Shown here in pieces: positions 10,305-24,100 of a stretch of DNA of 64,000 nt. Origin of the DNA: Punica granatum (Eukaryota; Streptophyta; Magnoliopsida; Myrtales; Lythraceae); the NCBI RefSeq assembly GCF_007655135.1, contig NC_045134.1, positions 8,080,982-8,144,981 on the forward strand, given 5' to 3'. The notes beneath the pieces are model-generated. The model was not told the DNA's origin. It saw nothing but the letters and a program-made list of their open reading frames with translations, and searched no databases. A program made the translations under genes and the position numbers. Numbering within the stretch: the first letter of the stretch is position 1; the number at the start of each line of letters is the position of its first letter.

Positions 10305-13300
10305 CTACAAACAGGCTGTGATGTTTATGCCCGGGAACCGTACAAATACGATCGAGTATGGGGCAATGGTCACCACATCTGACTGATTTAGTATCATGGG
10401 TTTTAACTCAGGAAAGTTGCCCGATGAATCTACGTTTAGAATCCTACCATTAAGAACGGTAACTTGAGTCTGTAAATCCCCAGCTTTTGCTGTCAATTGG
10501 TACTCTTCCCTAAAGCTTTGATTAGTTACTGATCCTCTGGAGGTGCTCGATAACCTGTCCTTGTGCGAAGGGCCACCTTCTTGCGGCAGAATCAATGTCC
10601 CGTTTTCAGAGTCGTCCTTGACCGAGACACGAACTTTGGCTGTCATTTTCCCATCGAGGTTTATCAACAGTAATGTAATTCCTGTCTGCAATGTGTTATG
10701 TCAGTCAGAGTAGAAACAGAACGTATTTAGCCAATTCCAAGGTTTTCTGGAGAATTAGCTGAAGTTTATTTGCACCTACCGAATTCTTGGAGCAGTGAGA
10801 ATATGCGCGGATATTCTTCATGACCAAGAAGTTTGTGCTCAGCACTCTGCTCCCCATTAGGCGATGCCAAAGAAGAGCACTGCACGAGATAAACCATCAC
10901 CAGTAAGAGCCTTGTTCTCCAGAAAACTAGAAAAGTAAAGGGTATCTCGAAACCAGAAACTTCCATAAAGATATGTCGAAACCAAACCAAAAAAATAAAA
11001 AAAAAGATCGAAACATATTCGATATGCATCAGTATAATTAAATGAAACTCAAAAACATTTACTAGAAGAATTAGTGAAATTTGCATAAGACAAATGGAGG
11101 CCGAAGAAAATTTAATTGCCTACCTATAGAAATCTGGATTGGGGAGAAATGTGGAACTGTTGAGTAAGCCATAGCCCCCACCAATCAATGTCTGTCTGCA
11201 ATGTGTTTTGGTATCACGAGTTGCTGCAATTCCGAGCTGATCCAAGTACCTGCACAGTATCATCAGAGAATTCGTCATTTCCCGTATCTCTCACATAACA
11301 GTCATCAGGAAAATTCAGAGGCTCATATATCCACGATATTCTTCTGAATGCGTGGAAACATATTGAAACGCAACAATTGATAACAGTCTGGAGTTTTGCC
11401 TTACCAAAAGCTAGAGAGGAACGCATCAGTTACAAGGTGGCAGCCGCTGTTGGCGGCCCCACCTGCCTCTCCGACCCATGCAACCGCTGAAGTTCTGGAA
11501 GTTTGAAGATTATCCTGGAGGCCACTGACCGGGCTCACCACACCATTGAGGTAAGACGGGTCTAGGATCTTACCAATGAGGTGGTGATCAGCTCCTACGT
11601 AAATATGGCAGAATATTAAGAACGCTTTTCCCATTGCCGAATTAAGACTAAAATTAACAAGCGTATCAGTTATTGCAGCTAAATTTGCTTCAGCCCCGAC
11701 ATTTATGTTACGTGTTGGGCCGTGGAGATGTTCCTGGGTTCTGCTTCTGTGCAAACCGTTTTCTTTCGATTGCAACAGCAAAAAGCAATTATCTTCTTGG
11801 TCAGAAAACAGAGAAGCTTGTCGAATTATTGACTAATGTTTCATTTTTGTCTTCCAATATGAAATTGGAAAATGAGATTAGAAACACGGTTTGAAGTTTC
11901 CCAGGTTTCCATAAAAGCTAGTTTCTATTTATTCATGCCCTTTTTCCAGTGTGAAAGCATCCCGAAATCTTTCTGCAATCCAACAGGACCAAATAATCCG
12001 ATGGAACGACCGAAAAGTCCAGTTTTGAGCATTGTTTACCTACTCCAAGGTTGTAAATGTGGTGGGTGACTACTTGGACGGTATCGTTAGCTAGATCCAC
12101 GAAGTCTTTGAACCAGTTCCGATCAAAGAATCCTCCTGGTGCCATTATCAATGGCTTCACCACAAAACCGCTGTAGACATCATTCACCAGGTTCTGGAGG
12201 GCTTTTAAGTCGGACGCGTATTGCTCCGGTGTGAGCCTTGTTCCAATCCCCTTCCCGCTCAGCTCGTTTCCTAATATGCATGGAAAAACAGGGGTCAGAA
12301 AGAGATACTCCTATATGAATTTGGTCAATGAGCATATGAAAATTTCAGTGTTGAGGATCGAACTTGAGAATTATACGAGTTATTTGTTATTTCTCGTAAA
12401 TGGACTTTTATTACCAGGAAAAAAAATATAAGGGGTTTTGCTAATATGACTTCGTGTCACCATGACGCGTTTAGTATTTTCAGTTCAAGCGCTTAATACT
12501 TCAATTCAAGTGTTTAATATTTTCATGATTAGTACAAGTTTTTCTTACTTCTACTTTCAATTTAAGTGTTTAGTATTACGATTGAAGTGTTTATTATTTT
12601 GTATAATCCATCACAAATAGCAAAAGTACTAAATATTTTAACCAAAATACTGAATGTTTGAACTAAAATACTAAGTGTGTCACGATAAGATAGAATCATA
12701 TTAGAATTTCCGAAAATGTAAATGTACTTTGACTTAGTCGTCACCAGAAGGGGTTTTACTTTTTGTTGCTTAGTCCTTAAGATTCATTCTGTGCAATCAA
12801 CTTCTCAATCTTGTAACTGTTGTCTAAATGGGTCCTTTTCTCAAAGAGGAGAGTTAAAAGGTTCATGAACTTACCGAGCTCCCAACCTAGGATGCGATAG
12901 CCTTTGTTGGCTGTATATCTCAGGAGAGCCTCCGCATTGCTCGAGTTCCAATCTCCCACGACTGAGAAGCTCGATTCCACACTCCTCCCGTACAACACAT
13001 TTAACCCGAAAGTGACTATAGCCCTGTATTTTATTGAGGAACAAACAATTTAATAGGTAAGTTCACCTTCATGTCTGTAGTCAATACATTGCCGATGCAT
13101 ACGCATCTTATTGATAAGATTACAAGTAATATGAGCAGTTACTCATTATTTTAATGAGTTAATTCACTATTTGATGTGATTGCCATTTCTTTGATATAAC
13201 ATTTTGCATATGAAAGGAATCCATGGAGACCAATTTATATATATTCTTGATGGTTGGATTGTGATATTCGAGACAGGGTACTTAATCTAGGGTACTTAAT

Positions 13301-14311
13301 CTTACCCTGTTTGTTTGAAGAATGAGTGCAACTCATCCCACCGAGACATTGGCAAGCAGCCTTCAGAAAAACCGAATAGCCCGGAACTATTCACCGCCAT
13401 AGGATTGCAGGGCTTCAAGTCTCCAGGTGTTTCATATATCATCCTGTCCTGTAACGTGCCTCCCATTCTAATCTTCAGCGGCGAGAATGCTGCATCACAT
13501 TAGTCCATGATTAAATTCAAAGACAGTCCAAAACTTTTCACAGATATGTTCTGTTCTTGAAGCATGAAAATTATGCGGCTCTTACCTTTAACGGCATTCT
13601 GCAGAATCTTATTGTTCAGATCCTGCAGTGTGAAATTCGCCATATTACTGAATCACAGAACACGAAAGAAAAAAGTTCGACAAGTAAAGAAAGCCGGTAT
13701 TTGAATAAGTGGTATTCGAGAAGTTTTCTCATTTTTTCCCTCCCCGAGTCTTCTGGAACTCTTTTCCTTTCCCCAATCATCTGGCTCTGCAGATATCAAA
13801 AAGGGGAATATGGGAGACTTTTTGAGGGGCTGAAACTTGACGTGAAATTCCTGGTATTTCTACAGAGCTTGTGTTTTCATTTTCAAAGAAAATACTTCTG
13901 AAAACTATTTATCCTTTTCCAACCTTTCTACTCTCCCAAAGAATGAGAGTGGACCGATAATTTTCCCGGAACCAAAATGGGCCTCCAGGAAGCTGCAATA
14001 GATATGAATGATGGACTGTTTGTACAGTCGGGGGAAATAAATTAATGTATCCGAAGAGAGTCTACTCTACTTACCAGATCTAGAAGAGTGGCTTTTCCCC
14101 AGCAAAACCCGTGATCGCAATGATCAGAAGGGCCGTAATCGAGGGTGGCACAGATGAAATTATGATCAGTTTCAGCAATGGAAGCTGTTCCATTGATGAA
14201 CACGTTCCCCTCGACGACTTCGGAGACCTTGGAAGCAGAGTCATGCAGAAGCACGTAGAACAAAACACACAAGCCCAGGATGAAAACCAGAGAACCAATC
14301 ATTGTAAACAT
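10305..14311 (-). CDS. Heparanase-like protein (GH79, GUS3-type), intact, 544 aa
   Basis: Predicted beta-glucuronidase of GH79, probably acting on glucuronic acid of arabinogalactan proteins in the secretory pathway or wall. Nine exons splice in frame: 14,311-14,075, 13,622-13,586, 13,489-13,306, 13,023-12,875, 12,270-12,040, 11,594-11,405, 11,249-11,124, 10,879-10,780 and 10,685-10,305. Residues 4-22 form a hydrophobic signal-anchor. The FICATLDYGPSDHC segment follows, then the acid/base Glu in GNELSGKG (about E205) and the nucleophile Glu in AVAWVGEAGGA (about E322). The last exon gives the C-terminal beta-domain (REEYQLTAKAGDL). Length fits the family (about 530-545 aa). Exons 2 and 4-8 have the same lengths as the copy at 80-2893; exon 3 differs by three bases. 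This is the only copy with a full open frame. An in-frame second ATG at 14,302 could also be used. Confidence 0.93.
12430..12712. mobile_element. Intronic MITE with TAATATGA/TCATATTA inverted ends
   Basis: Lies in the intron between exons 4 and 5 of the intact heparanase-like gene. The left end 'ttttgctaatatgac' and right end 'atcatattagaatttcc' are inverted, and the inversion extends inward through 'tttagtatttt'/'aaaatactaa' motifs. No coding capacity. A half-element of the same kind is at 3405-3537. Confidence 0.6.
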
Positions 14312-17300
14312 TTGGAATTTGACTTATAGTTTTCAATGTTTTTCCTCTTTTTTTTTTTTTGGTCTTAGGAAAGTATTGCAGAGGAAAGGAAAGAACACTT
14401 CATGCGAGAGAACAGAAAGGCAAGACAAGGGGATGCTCTGCTGCTATGGGCTGTTCTGGTCCGTTTAAATACTTTTGGCCTTTTCAAATTTGGCTGTTGT
14501 GAGGAACTGTCCTTCCCCATTGACTTCACATGTTTATAAAGACCAAAATTGATACTTGGATTGACCCAAATTAAAAATAAAAAGAAAATGCAACATGGGT
14601 ATATAGTTGGTTTCTATTTCTCGTTTGCCTATGTATAGCCAGCATAAAAGAGAATTTGGAGGCCAAAACGTCATACAGAATATTTTTTGGTGGCATTGCA
14701 GGAACTTATATTTCTATTCTCGGATTAGCGGGAGACCAATGGCTCGAAGAAGCGGATTTCTATGCCTCCAGGTCTATAATTCAATACAACATACCACTTG
14801 GCTCAGTTTTGGCTGCATTTGAATCGGAATTTTTTTTTGGGAATATAATTTCTTTTTCTCCAATTACGAAGAGATCCCCTAAACCTAATAAATGACTAGG
14901 AAATGGAAAATAAAGGACCACTAAAAATTAAATTCAAACTGATCAAAATCTTAATTTTAGGCGAGAGTGTAGACCTACTGCATGCACGATAATCCATTTT
15001 CTTAGGAATACAAGTTACAAAGAAGTTGCCCCTTGGAATATGATCATGCTTATTTTCTGGCGGGGACTTCCAGCCCATTAAATACTAAGAAGTATGTCAT
15101 GATGGGAATTTCCCCAAGAAATTATCTATTAAGGCATTATATTTAAGATAAACGTATGCCAAGAAAAATTAGACTTCATTTTTAACGGAAAAGCTTCAAG
15201 AAAATAATTTCTATCTTTACTTAGTAACATGACTCATTATTTATTTTCTCGGTTATAAGGGAGGTCAATGGGGTTACTACACTAAAATAGAAATCCTAAT
15301 ATCTAATAAAAGACTAAGGATAATTCCATCACGATAATCAAACTTGTAACCTCATAATTGATAGAAGAGAGCGTGCGCAATTATGTTATACTATTTTTTC
15401 TCAACGAGGCTTATTATTTAGGATTAAAAAAAGATCACTTTTTTTTTCCTGATGCGTCTATGATTAATCCCTTTCCCCCATAGGAAAAATAATGCTATTA
15501 GAGGAAATGAAAGAACTTTTTTCCCCCTTTTAACTAAAATGGGTGATTGAGATTTGGAGCTTCCTTTCCCATTTCAATCTCGTTTTGTGGGCATTGGCCA
15601 CTAGCTAGGCCCCGTTGCCACCTCCGCCTCTACATTTCACGTTTTGCTTAATTTCTGTCTTAGTCCAGTTCTCCAGCAGGTTCGTCAAGGCTAGCCTCAT
15701 CATTAAAGGGGAATTGCCATGCCACCGTTGCTTCCGACGTCAAGATAGTAAATGCATTTCCTGCATTTCCTCTTTACCTTCCATTGATATATCTTTGGCT
15801 ATTTTTCGTTGACGAGATTTCCTTTGATTCTGGGTATTTTTTGGCTTTTCTTCGTTGTCAAGTAAGCTCTTAAGAAATGCTAATTTGTTTCATTATTGGA
15901 TCTAGGATTGTGGATATTTCTTGATTTTGTTCCTCACAATAAGTATTCTTGATTTGTTATCCTCTTCTCGCCGGAAGATTCTCGATTTCCTCGCTCTTAA
16001 AAATCGAGTTTTTATCTATCTATTGTTTATTATGTTCAATAATTGTCTATTAACGATCTGCAGAATTAGTTCTCCTAACTATATTTCCGATGGAATGATC
16101 AATGGGAAGATCGCAATCCATGCCGTCACCAGAGGAGCCCTGCTCTTGGATGTGCTGATTCAATCATAGTTCATTGTGTTGTAGTTTGAACTTGGAGAAA
16201 ATAAATAAATATCATTTTATTATCCTTGAATATTTTTCCTGAATGTATATGCAAATCATGATCTCATTTGGAAAAATAATTATGCTATTTATAGAATAAT
16301 TTCATAAAAAAAGATAACAAGCCTTCCCAATGTTTAGTTACTTAACTGAAATTTTTCCATATTAAAATACACCCTTTTCGATATATGCGTATATTTATAT
16401 ATTCACGATTTATCACCATAAAAGGAACAAAAAGGATAACAAAAAAGAAAAATTTGTGTGGAGCAATGCATTTTCCAATGGTTCGTTGACTGCTTCGGTG
16501 CGGGAATTCAATTTCTTGCTCTTTAAAATGAGTTTTAATCTATCTGTTGTTTATTATGTCCAATAATTCCTTCCATGACTTTTTCACATAAGCATATTGG
16601 ACTCATGAAATTCTTTCGTTCATACCCCTCTGCTCGTGATTAGCCATATATTCGAATTTATAATAACATATAAAAGCCGGTAAGTACTTATGAGAAGTCA
16701 TTATTTGATTGTCTTCTTAACTTCTCGAAGTATTTAATTCTTTGATAACTTAATTATATTTTCCGTGAGATATGAGACCAAAGTCCAATAAATAAATATT
16801 TTTATTTGTGCGGGGTTGCCCATAGTTATTAGGAATTAAACCCCTTTCATTTTCTCTTTTGGAGGATATGAGGAGAGCAGATGGCAATTGGATATTCTCC
16901 ACTTCAGTTGACAATGATTGTTAAATATCGTGATGTATTTTTCAGTAGACAAGTACCTTTTTTTCTTTTTTTGTGAAGTTTCGCCCTTAATTAAGTCACT
17001 ATGAGCTGACAAATATAATAAAGTTTAATAGTCAGCGGTCTAGAACCCTTTTTCTTCGCCCCTCCCCTCCTTATTGGTGTGAATTATACTGCATTGCCTA
17101 CATGGGGCCATGAAGGGCCAATCACACGTTTCCAAGAGACATGAGAGAAACGACTAATAACAAGCACACTTCTTGGGTGGGTGTCTATCATCTCCCTCTC
17201 ATTATACAAATCCTCGTAATTGCGTTGATCATGATTTTCTAGATGACTTTTGGGCGATGATCAATATAATGGATCAGCAACCAATTAAATTTTCACCTGA

Positions 17301-18896
17301 CGGGCGGAGTTTGCTAGAGGGTTCTCGTCGAAACTCTTCTTCTTATGGCTAGTTTGGTTCTTTAGAAAAGGTAACAGCTAACTAAGATGTGCCCTCCTCG
17401 ATAGCATCGGTTGTAAGATGGTGTGCATACCCTTACTGGAGGCACTTCAAACTCTTGTGACTGCATCCCCCATCCTTATGTATCTCATGTTGTATATCAC
17501 TGCCGTAAGTAATTGTATCATAATATCGAGCGGCTCTATATGTTTGGTTTTTCTTGTTTCTTGTGTGATTTCCAGCTGCCAGTTCTTGTTAGTAGAGTTT
17601 TCATGCGACTGTTATGTATCATTCATTAAATGAAATGAATATTTCTTAATACAGCAATATCATAATTTCTATGACAACAAAAAAAGAGCAAAAGACCTCT
17701 CAAAAAAAAAAGAAAGCAAAAAGACCTTAATAATGGCCGACGACCCAACCTCCCATTTTTACGAGAGATTGATTTATCAAAATAAATTGTTTAGTTCTGA
17801 ATTAGAACAAGAGCAATTGTACATACACGTTTTTCCCATTTTTTGTAGTCTTGATTTGACTGGCAATTTCCTTCATATCCGGCAAGATCCTGGGAAATTT
17901 TCAGAAGATTAATTGCCCTTTGCTCTGATCACGACGTGTTTTTATTGAATTTTGAATCGATGGTCTATAAAAAAAAAAATTAATCAACTAACAGCGGAGT
18001 GACAGTTATTTATTTTCTGATAAATTGTATACCATATCATCCCGACCCCCTTTTTTTCCTATCTATTCTTTTAACACTTCCACTTGCCTTTGACCGACTT
18101 GCGCAAATCTACTTTCCGAGGAACTTAAATAGTAGGACCAGGATGTAATATGCATTTCCCTGTTAGACGACGACGACTGTCAGCATGCATCTCCATTTTC
18201 GATCGATGATCTAGACCGATTCTCACGATACATCAGCCAAGGTTTGCACTTCGTTGTCAGACTCTTTCGTTGTCGGGGAAGTATCATTTAGAACATTCAT
18301 CATTGCATCTCTGTTGCGGGAGGCTCCTCGCGGGCACTTCCGATGTAATTTCGGTCTTTAATTGATTACATCGATTGCGAACACCTTGCATTTGCTACAC
18401 TTCTTTGGGACCTAGCTAGGGAACTTTCGAACAGTGATGTCAACATCGAAGCTACTGCAAGGACCTCATCTTCCCAATCTAATCGCTCCATATATAAACA
18501 TTAATTAGCGAAGCCAAGTCTCTGGACCGAGGAAGGTGCGTTCTAAGCTTACCGAACCTTAATTATTAGCAACCTACTCGAATGGGCCCGACATATGCGG
18601 GTTAGAATTGTTTGATAAGCTACAATAATTTTTCGATGGACTAATAATTTACAAAATTATTATTATAAATTCTTTCATTAGAATCTCCATAAAATGAGAT
18701 TTTCTTTATTCTTATACATACATATATATATATATATAGCATTTTATGCATGCTATCTATTATATTGATATATTGAGCAATTTCAGGATTAAACCCACTG
18801 TCAAAATATATCATTTCTCTATTCCAAAAAATCTATATATATATATATCATTTCTCTATTATTCGAAAAATATCTCAATGAATATATTTTATTTTA
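14312..18896. other. Gene-poor stretch upstream of the heparanase-like gene
   Basis: The first few hundred bases should hold the minus-strand promoter; 'tatttaaac' on the minus strand at about 14,465-14,474 is a weak TATA candidate. The rest is AT-rich with only short ORFs (for example 14,656-14,895, 15,921-16,169 and 17,418-17,633) that show no family motif, splice partners or repeat relationship. I see no supportable gene. Confidence 0.6.
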
Positions 18897-20000
18897 TGAA
18901 AAAATTCCTGGACATATCACAGTTTCAAAACAAGTATCATAGTGCATCATATTTCGAAAAATTAACATAATGCATCACGAAAAATTTGAAATTTTTTACC
19001 GTGCATCATTTCCATCAACTGATAAATGGAAAGCTGACGTGACACTTTATTTGGACAAACAATGCCAATGCGACCAAGCTTACTCAGCATCTGGGTCCCA
19101 CCTGGCCATTAAAATATGATGCACTATGAAAATTATTTTCAGACTATGATGCCCAGTGTCATTTTCCCATTTTAATATTTGTTTGTTAACTTATTTCCTA
19201 AAACGGAAAGGCACTAACAACCATATACAAACTGTCATGTCCTGAACAATCTTGCTCATATCTCTCTTCCATTTTTTGTAATATTTGGCACCGGTTTGCT
19301 TATCGATCAGGAGACATGGCATCCATCGTCGGAAGAGCCACAAAACCTCATGCGGTGTGTTCAGGGCCACATTAACGCAACTCTCAAACTTGTTGTCGAG
19401 GAAATCAAGCCCTTCTCTAGAGTTGACCATTCATCTGTGGTTGAACTCTGTGTTGACGAAAGCGATGTGGAAGCCCTTGCAAGAGCTCTGCGAGTTTGAG
19501 GGTTGCGTTAATGTGGTCCTGACTCGAGTAAGTGAAACACATCGCATGAGGTTTTATGACTCAGCCGACGATGGAGGCCATGTCTCCTGATCGATCGGCA
19601 AACTCGTGCCAAACATTATAAAAAATGGAAGAGAGATAGGAATAAGATCGTTCAGGATATGACAATTTGTATATGGTCGTTAGTGCCTTTCCGTTTTAGG
19701 AAATAAGTTAACAAACAAATATTGAAATGAGAAAATGACACAGTGCATCACAATTTGAAAGTAATTTTCAAAGTGCATCATATTTTCATGGCCAGGTGGG
19801 ACTCAGATGCTGAATAAGCACAGCCACATTGGCATCATTTGTCCATATAACGTGCCACGTCAGCTTTCCGTCCATCAGTTGATGGAAATGATACATGATG
19901 AAAATTTTTAAAATTTTCGTGATGCACCATGTTAATTTTTCGAAATATAATACACTATGATACTTGTTTTCAAACTGTGATGCACAGTGTCATTTTCCCT
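18897..20000. mobile_element. 1.1 kb nested foldback element
   Basis: The left arm (about 18,897-19,390) and right arm (about 19,493-20,000) are inverted copies around a loop of about 100 bp. Paired landmarks are 'ccacattaacgcaactctc' with 'gggttgcgttaatgtgg', 'ggagacatggcatcc' with 'ggaggccatgtctcc', and 'cacagtttcaaaacaag' with 'cttgttttcaaactgtg'. Each arm contains a roughly 270 bp sub-element (18,897-19,168 and 19,731-20,000) whose own ends are near-copies of 'tgatgcacagtgtcatttt' and its complement, so a smaller terminal-inverted-repeat element sits at each outer end. No transposase. The inner arm has a 79-codon minus-strand ORF (19,430-19,191) that may be a captured gene fragment. Confidence 0.8.
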
Positions 20001-20407
20001 TATTTTATTCATACAACAAAAAAGTAACAATGAATAATGTACCAAATTTAATGTATTACTGCACAACTCTATACATATTACCTAAATAATAAAATTCAAT
20101 ATATTATAAATAAATGTAATTACAAGATATTATTTAAGAGTTTTCTTTTTTTGTTTTTTTTGATTCAGTAAATGAGTTAAAGTCTTTTTGACTTTTAAAA
20201 TCAAGGCGTTAATGCGACATTGCATCAAGTGTCACGTCCTTATTAGTGGTAACTCGAAAAGCCTCGCAATCAAAAGCACGCTTCGTCCTACGTAGCACAT
20301 TACGAGGCGTCGCTTCAACTTTTATTATTTATATAAATATATAGCTATAGATATAGATGTAGCAAATTAATGATTTTACTTTGACGAAAAAATGCAAGAG
20401 AATTGGA

Positions 20408-20727
20408 GGATTCTGTGGTGCAATCAATAAAATTGGTTGCACCATACCATCAAATTTATTACTAAAAATATTAGTAAAATTTAAGTATTTTAGTGAAAGT
20501 TTAAATAAAATTCTTTGACATTTGTGGTATTTTTATTTCCAAATTTGAATATTTTACTTGGAACTAAGTTTAACATGGTTTGGAATTTATGTTGTTTAAT
20601 TTCTCTATTAGTAATTTACTAAAAATTCAAGTAACTTACTAGAAATTTTAATAATTTACTAGTAATTTACTCTGATTGTACGGTGCAATCGATCGCACCA
20701 TAGACTTTAATGAGAGAATCCCATAAA
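20408..20727. mobile_element. MITE with GGTGCAAT-type inverted ends, first of a pair
   Basis: The left end 'ggattctgtggtgcaatc' and right end 'cgcaccatagactttaat...gagaatcc' are imperfect inverted repeats of about 50 bp. The interior is AT-rich with repeated 'tttactagtaat'-like motifs and no ORF. Confidence 0.6.
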
Positions 20728-20865
20728 GTTGAATTCAAAGTGGCATATGCTCCTCTAATTCAACCTATTTACCGTAAAATCAAGGGCTATATACCGGTTA
20801 CGTCCCGTGGACCAAACACTCTATTCAAAAGGTATTGAGATCAGGGAATCACAATGTGCACAAGA

Positions 20866-21175
20866 GTTTCTAGGTGCAATTACTTGCACCATAAAGTCAA
20901 ACTAACTCCAATTTGTAATAACTGACTTGAATTTCTAGAAAATTGCTGATGAAGAAAATAAATTACTAACAAAGAAATAAATTATACATATTTCAAAGTA
21001 AATTACACATTTCAAAATAAATTGCACAAATTTTGAATTAAAATACATAGATCTTGAAGAATTTTACTTAATATTTTAGTAAAATGCTTAACTTTTACTC
21101 ACATATTTAGTCATTTACTTAATGGTATGGTGCAACCAATTTTATTAATTGCACCATAGAATTTTCATATAGAGG
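20866..21175. mobile_element. MITE with GGTGCAAT-type inverted ends, second of a pair, opposite orientation
   Basis: The ends 'gtttctaggtgcaatta' and 'aattgcaccatagaa' are inverted. The reverse complement of its right end ('aaaattggttgcaccatac') is nearly the same as the left end of the element at 20,408, so the two are related copies in opposite orientation about 140 bp apart. Confidence 0.6.
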
Positions 21176-24100
21176 TCAATATGGTAGCAATTTTCGTGAT
21201 AATAATGAGATTTTTCTGTCTTTAAAGTAAGTTCTGAATAGATGACTTGTTTACTTGTTCCAAGTCTCATCTCAATGTCATGAAGTCCAACTTGAGTCAG
21301 TCCCCGTGTCATGGCCCGAATGGTCTTAAATCTCTAGAAAAGTCTCCACAAGGAAACTACTGGGAAGTCGTTCTCATGAAATATTATTAATGGTGCTTTG
21401 GAAAATGAATGAAGTGTTCAATGGGGGAGTTCATTTTGTCTGATAATTGAAAAAATGTATGATATGCTTTTTATTTTGCTTTCCCAATGAAAGAATTGTT
21501 CAAAGGGAGCCGACATTAAGAGGTTGAAAGTTGTTCGAATGCAATGACACGTGCTCAATTTGAAACCAAACGATTCTTACACAGATTAACTAAAATTGGT
21601 CGGTACATATATCAACGGGATGAGAGGAACTGTAAAAAAATCAACGATTGTCATTTAAAGGGATTTCTAGCGCCTAGTTTAGGGATTTGCATGTTTAATA
21701 ATCGCTATCCAGAAAGCTTAGAGATTAAAGAATATTCTGATGATCTAACGATGGTAGTGGGCAAGTCGGATACATCAAGCTGGACTCTGATTATGTTAAA
21801 AGCACGGCATAGAATTGATATTTGAGAAGATGTATCTTTTACCGATTTAAACGTGAGAATTACTTCATGAGCTCGGATTCAGCAAAAAAAAATAAAAAAT
21901 AATGCTTGACTTGGGACTAAGTCAAAGAAGATGGACTTTCTCTGTGTCTCTCTCTCTCACGTTTTCTTTTTCTTTTTTCTTTTTCAATTACATTTCTTGA
22001 CGGATTATTGACCGTTTTGGGTTGGTGCCTGACGTTGAGTTGCCTTCTGATGGAAAAAAGAAGTGCCTGAATTTTTTTAATTGGAAAAAAAGCATAGTTT
22101 TAGGATTTAGCCCTTTTACCTTCCATTACTTTTTTTTTCCCATTTTCATCCTTCTCAGTCGAGTTACAGTGCTGTTTAGAACGTTCGTAATTATGTGATC
22201 CTTAGATGACCACAAATTGCTAGTACCTTGTGATGGATAAGCAGTTTTTCATAGATGTCAAGGGTTTCTAGACCGCTTGTTCCTGCTTATGTGCACGAGT
22301 TTACACCTCATGTCTTGGCACGGGCACTGGAGACTCGAATCATGATGCCAATATCATATCGTGTGAAATTTAATTTGAGAGACATACTTGCAATTGAGAA
22401 TGTACTTTAACCAACAGTGTAAAAATAATAATTGGCACATATTAACGGTAGGGAGGGCGCTAGAACATTAAAGCAAAGCCGATGACCTTTTTGACCCGTT
22501 GAGCCGCCCATGATGAGGATAATAATTAAGATTGTTTTAATTATCCATCTCCCATGGACAAATGAGTACATTGAACATGTTAAATGCAAAGAAGATATGT
22601 ACAATGTATTGCTTAAATGCAAAGAATAGAGAAGGCGCTAAGACGACCGGGTCCTCCTAGTTATATGTATCTCGAAGAGGCTATCCCGTCCCTTAGTCTG
22701 ACTGTCCGTTGATTGAGATCGACTGGTTGCACCATTCCAACGTACGTAATGAAGTTGCGGTCTATACGCAACTTGTGGAACTTCTTGAACCCTGGAACCA
22801 TATCTCTTCCCGTCTACGTCAAGTTGCAGTTTCTAAAGGAGAATTAAGTACTATATATATATATATATATATATTATACGAAAAAAATAATTACTTTCAA
22901 AAATATGTAATCATGAAAAAATCGTTTGTTTACAAAATTAAATTAAATTAAACTTTACTTTAATTTAATTTTCCCTCAATTCAACAACACAATAAGTACT
23001 TTTTTTATATCTTTTTCTTCGAATTTTCTCCATCCTTTATCTTATCTATTATTTAAATTAATTTTTTACTACCAAATTCTCTTAATTATTTCATAATTTT
23101 TTTTTCAATTTCGTTACTTTTTTCTAACACAATCATTATTTTTTTTATTTTTTTCTTCAAAATTTTTCATATACTTTTCTCAACTACTTTTGTCTTCATC
23201 TCCTCAAATCAAACTTAACTTCATTACCAAATACTATGTAATTATCAATATTTGATCAATGCTACTCGATAATTAATATATTTTATTTATTCATTATTTT
23301 GGCGGGATATATATATATATATTTTCATTTTTTTTTTATTTGGAAGCTGTATTGAAGAAATAATTATGGATAAATCCCACCACTAGCTAGGTGGAATTAT
23401 TCTAAAAGTATGTGTCATACAATTGGAACATTAGGGAAATGCTGTTTGGTCCATGTTCATCCTGTCCTACAAGATGTACATATACATACATTATACATAG
23501 ATCTAATGTATACTTAATTATTTGGGAGATTATATATAATATTATAATTATTGGCAATTCATGTTTACTTTATTAAAGGAATTTCAGAGCCAAACATTAC
23601 GTACTTGCATATGTCTCTAGCTAAAATTTTCAATCCTGGGTGTTATAATGTAAATTTCTAAACATGCATCAAGAATTGAACTTACTAGTTTATATGATTT
23701 CCGATCCAAAGGTATAATTGCAGTTTCTCAATTTGTTAAGACCATAAAATCTATTCAAATATATATATATATGTCAGCATTTTAGTATCAAATCTATGTA
23801 TTCATCTCCTCAGCTAGCATATATAGCATGATTTGAAGTATGCTGATTGTATATTTATATTGGCATAGCTCAGCTGGACGAAGCATTTTCGTAAAATATA
23901 TCAGATCATACCCGAAAGTATGATCGGTCATTCTTGCTATGTCAAGGTTAGCAATCTCGCGGTTTCTTTGTTTTATGTCCACAACAAAAGTATTTAGGAA
24001 GGACTATGGCCGGGGCGGTTTGAGTAATATCGGCCCTAAGAAAAGTAGAAGCTTGCCTCATTCTAACGGGTTGTATTCTCAAATGCATATAAATGGATGT

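Noticed and set aside
14656..14895. Plus-strand ORF with a hydrophobic, protein-like look, considered as an organelle-derived fragment
   Set aside because: I could not match it to any plastid or mitochondrial protein, and no splice context or neighbouring organelle sequence supports it.
23866..23889. 'ggcatagctcagctggac', resembling a tRNA A-box
   Set aside because: No B-box, no acceptor-stem pairing and no cloverleaf in the following 90 bases.
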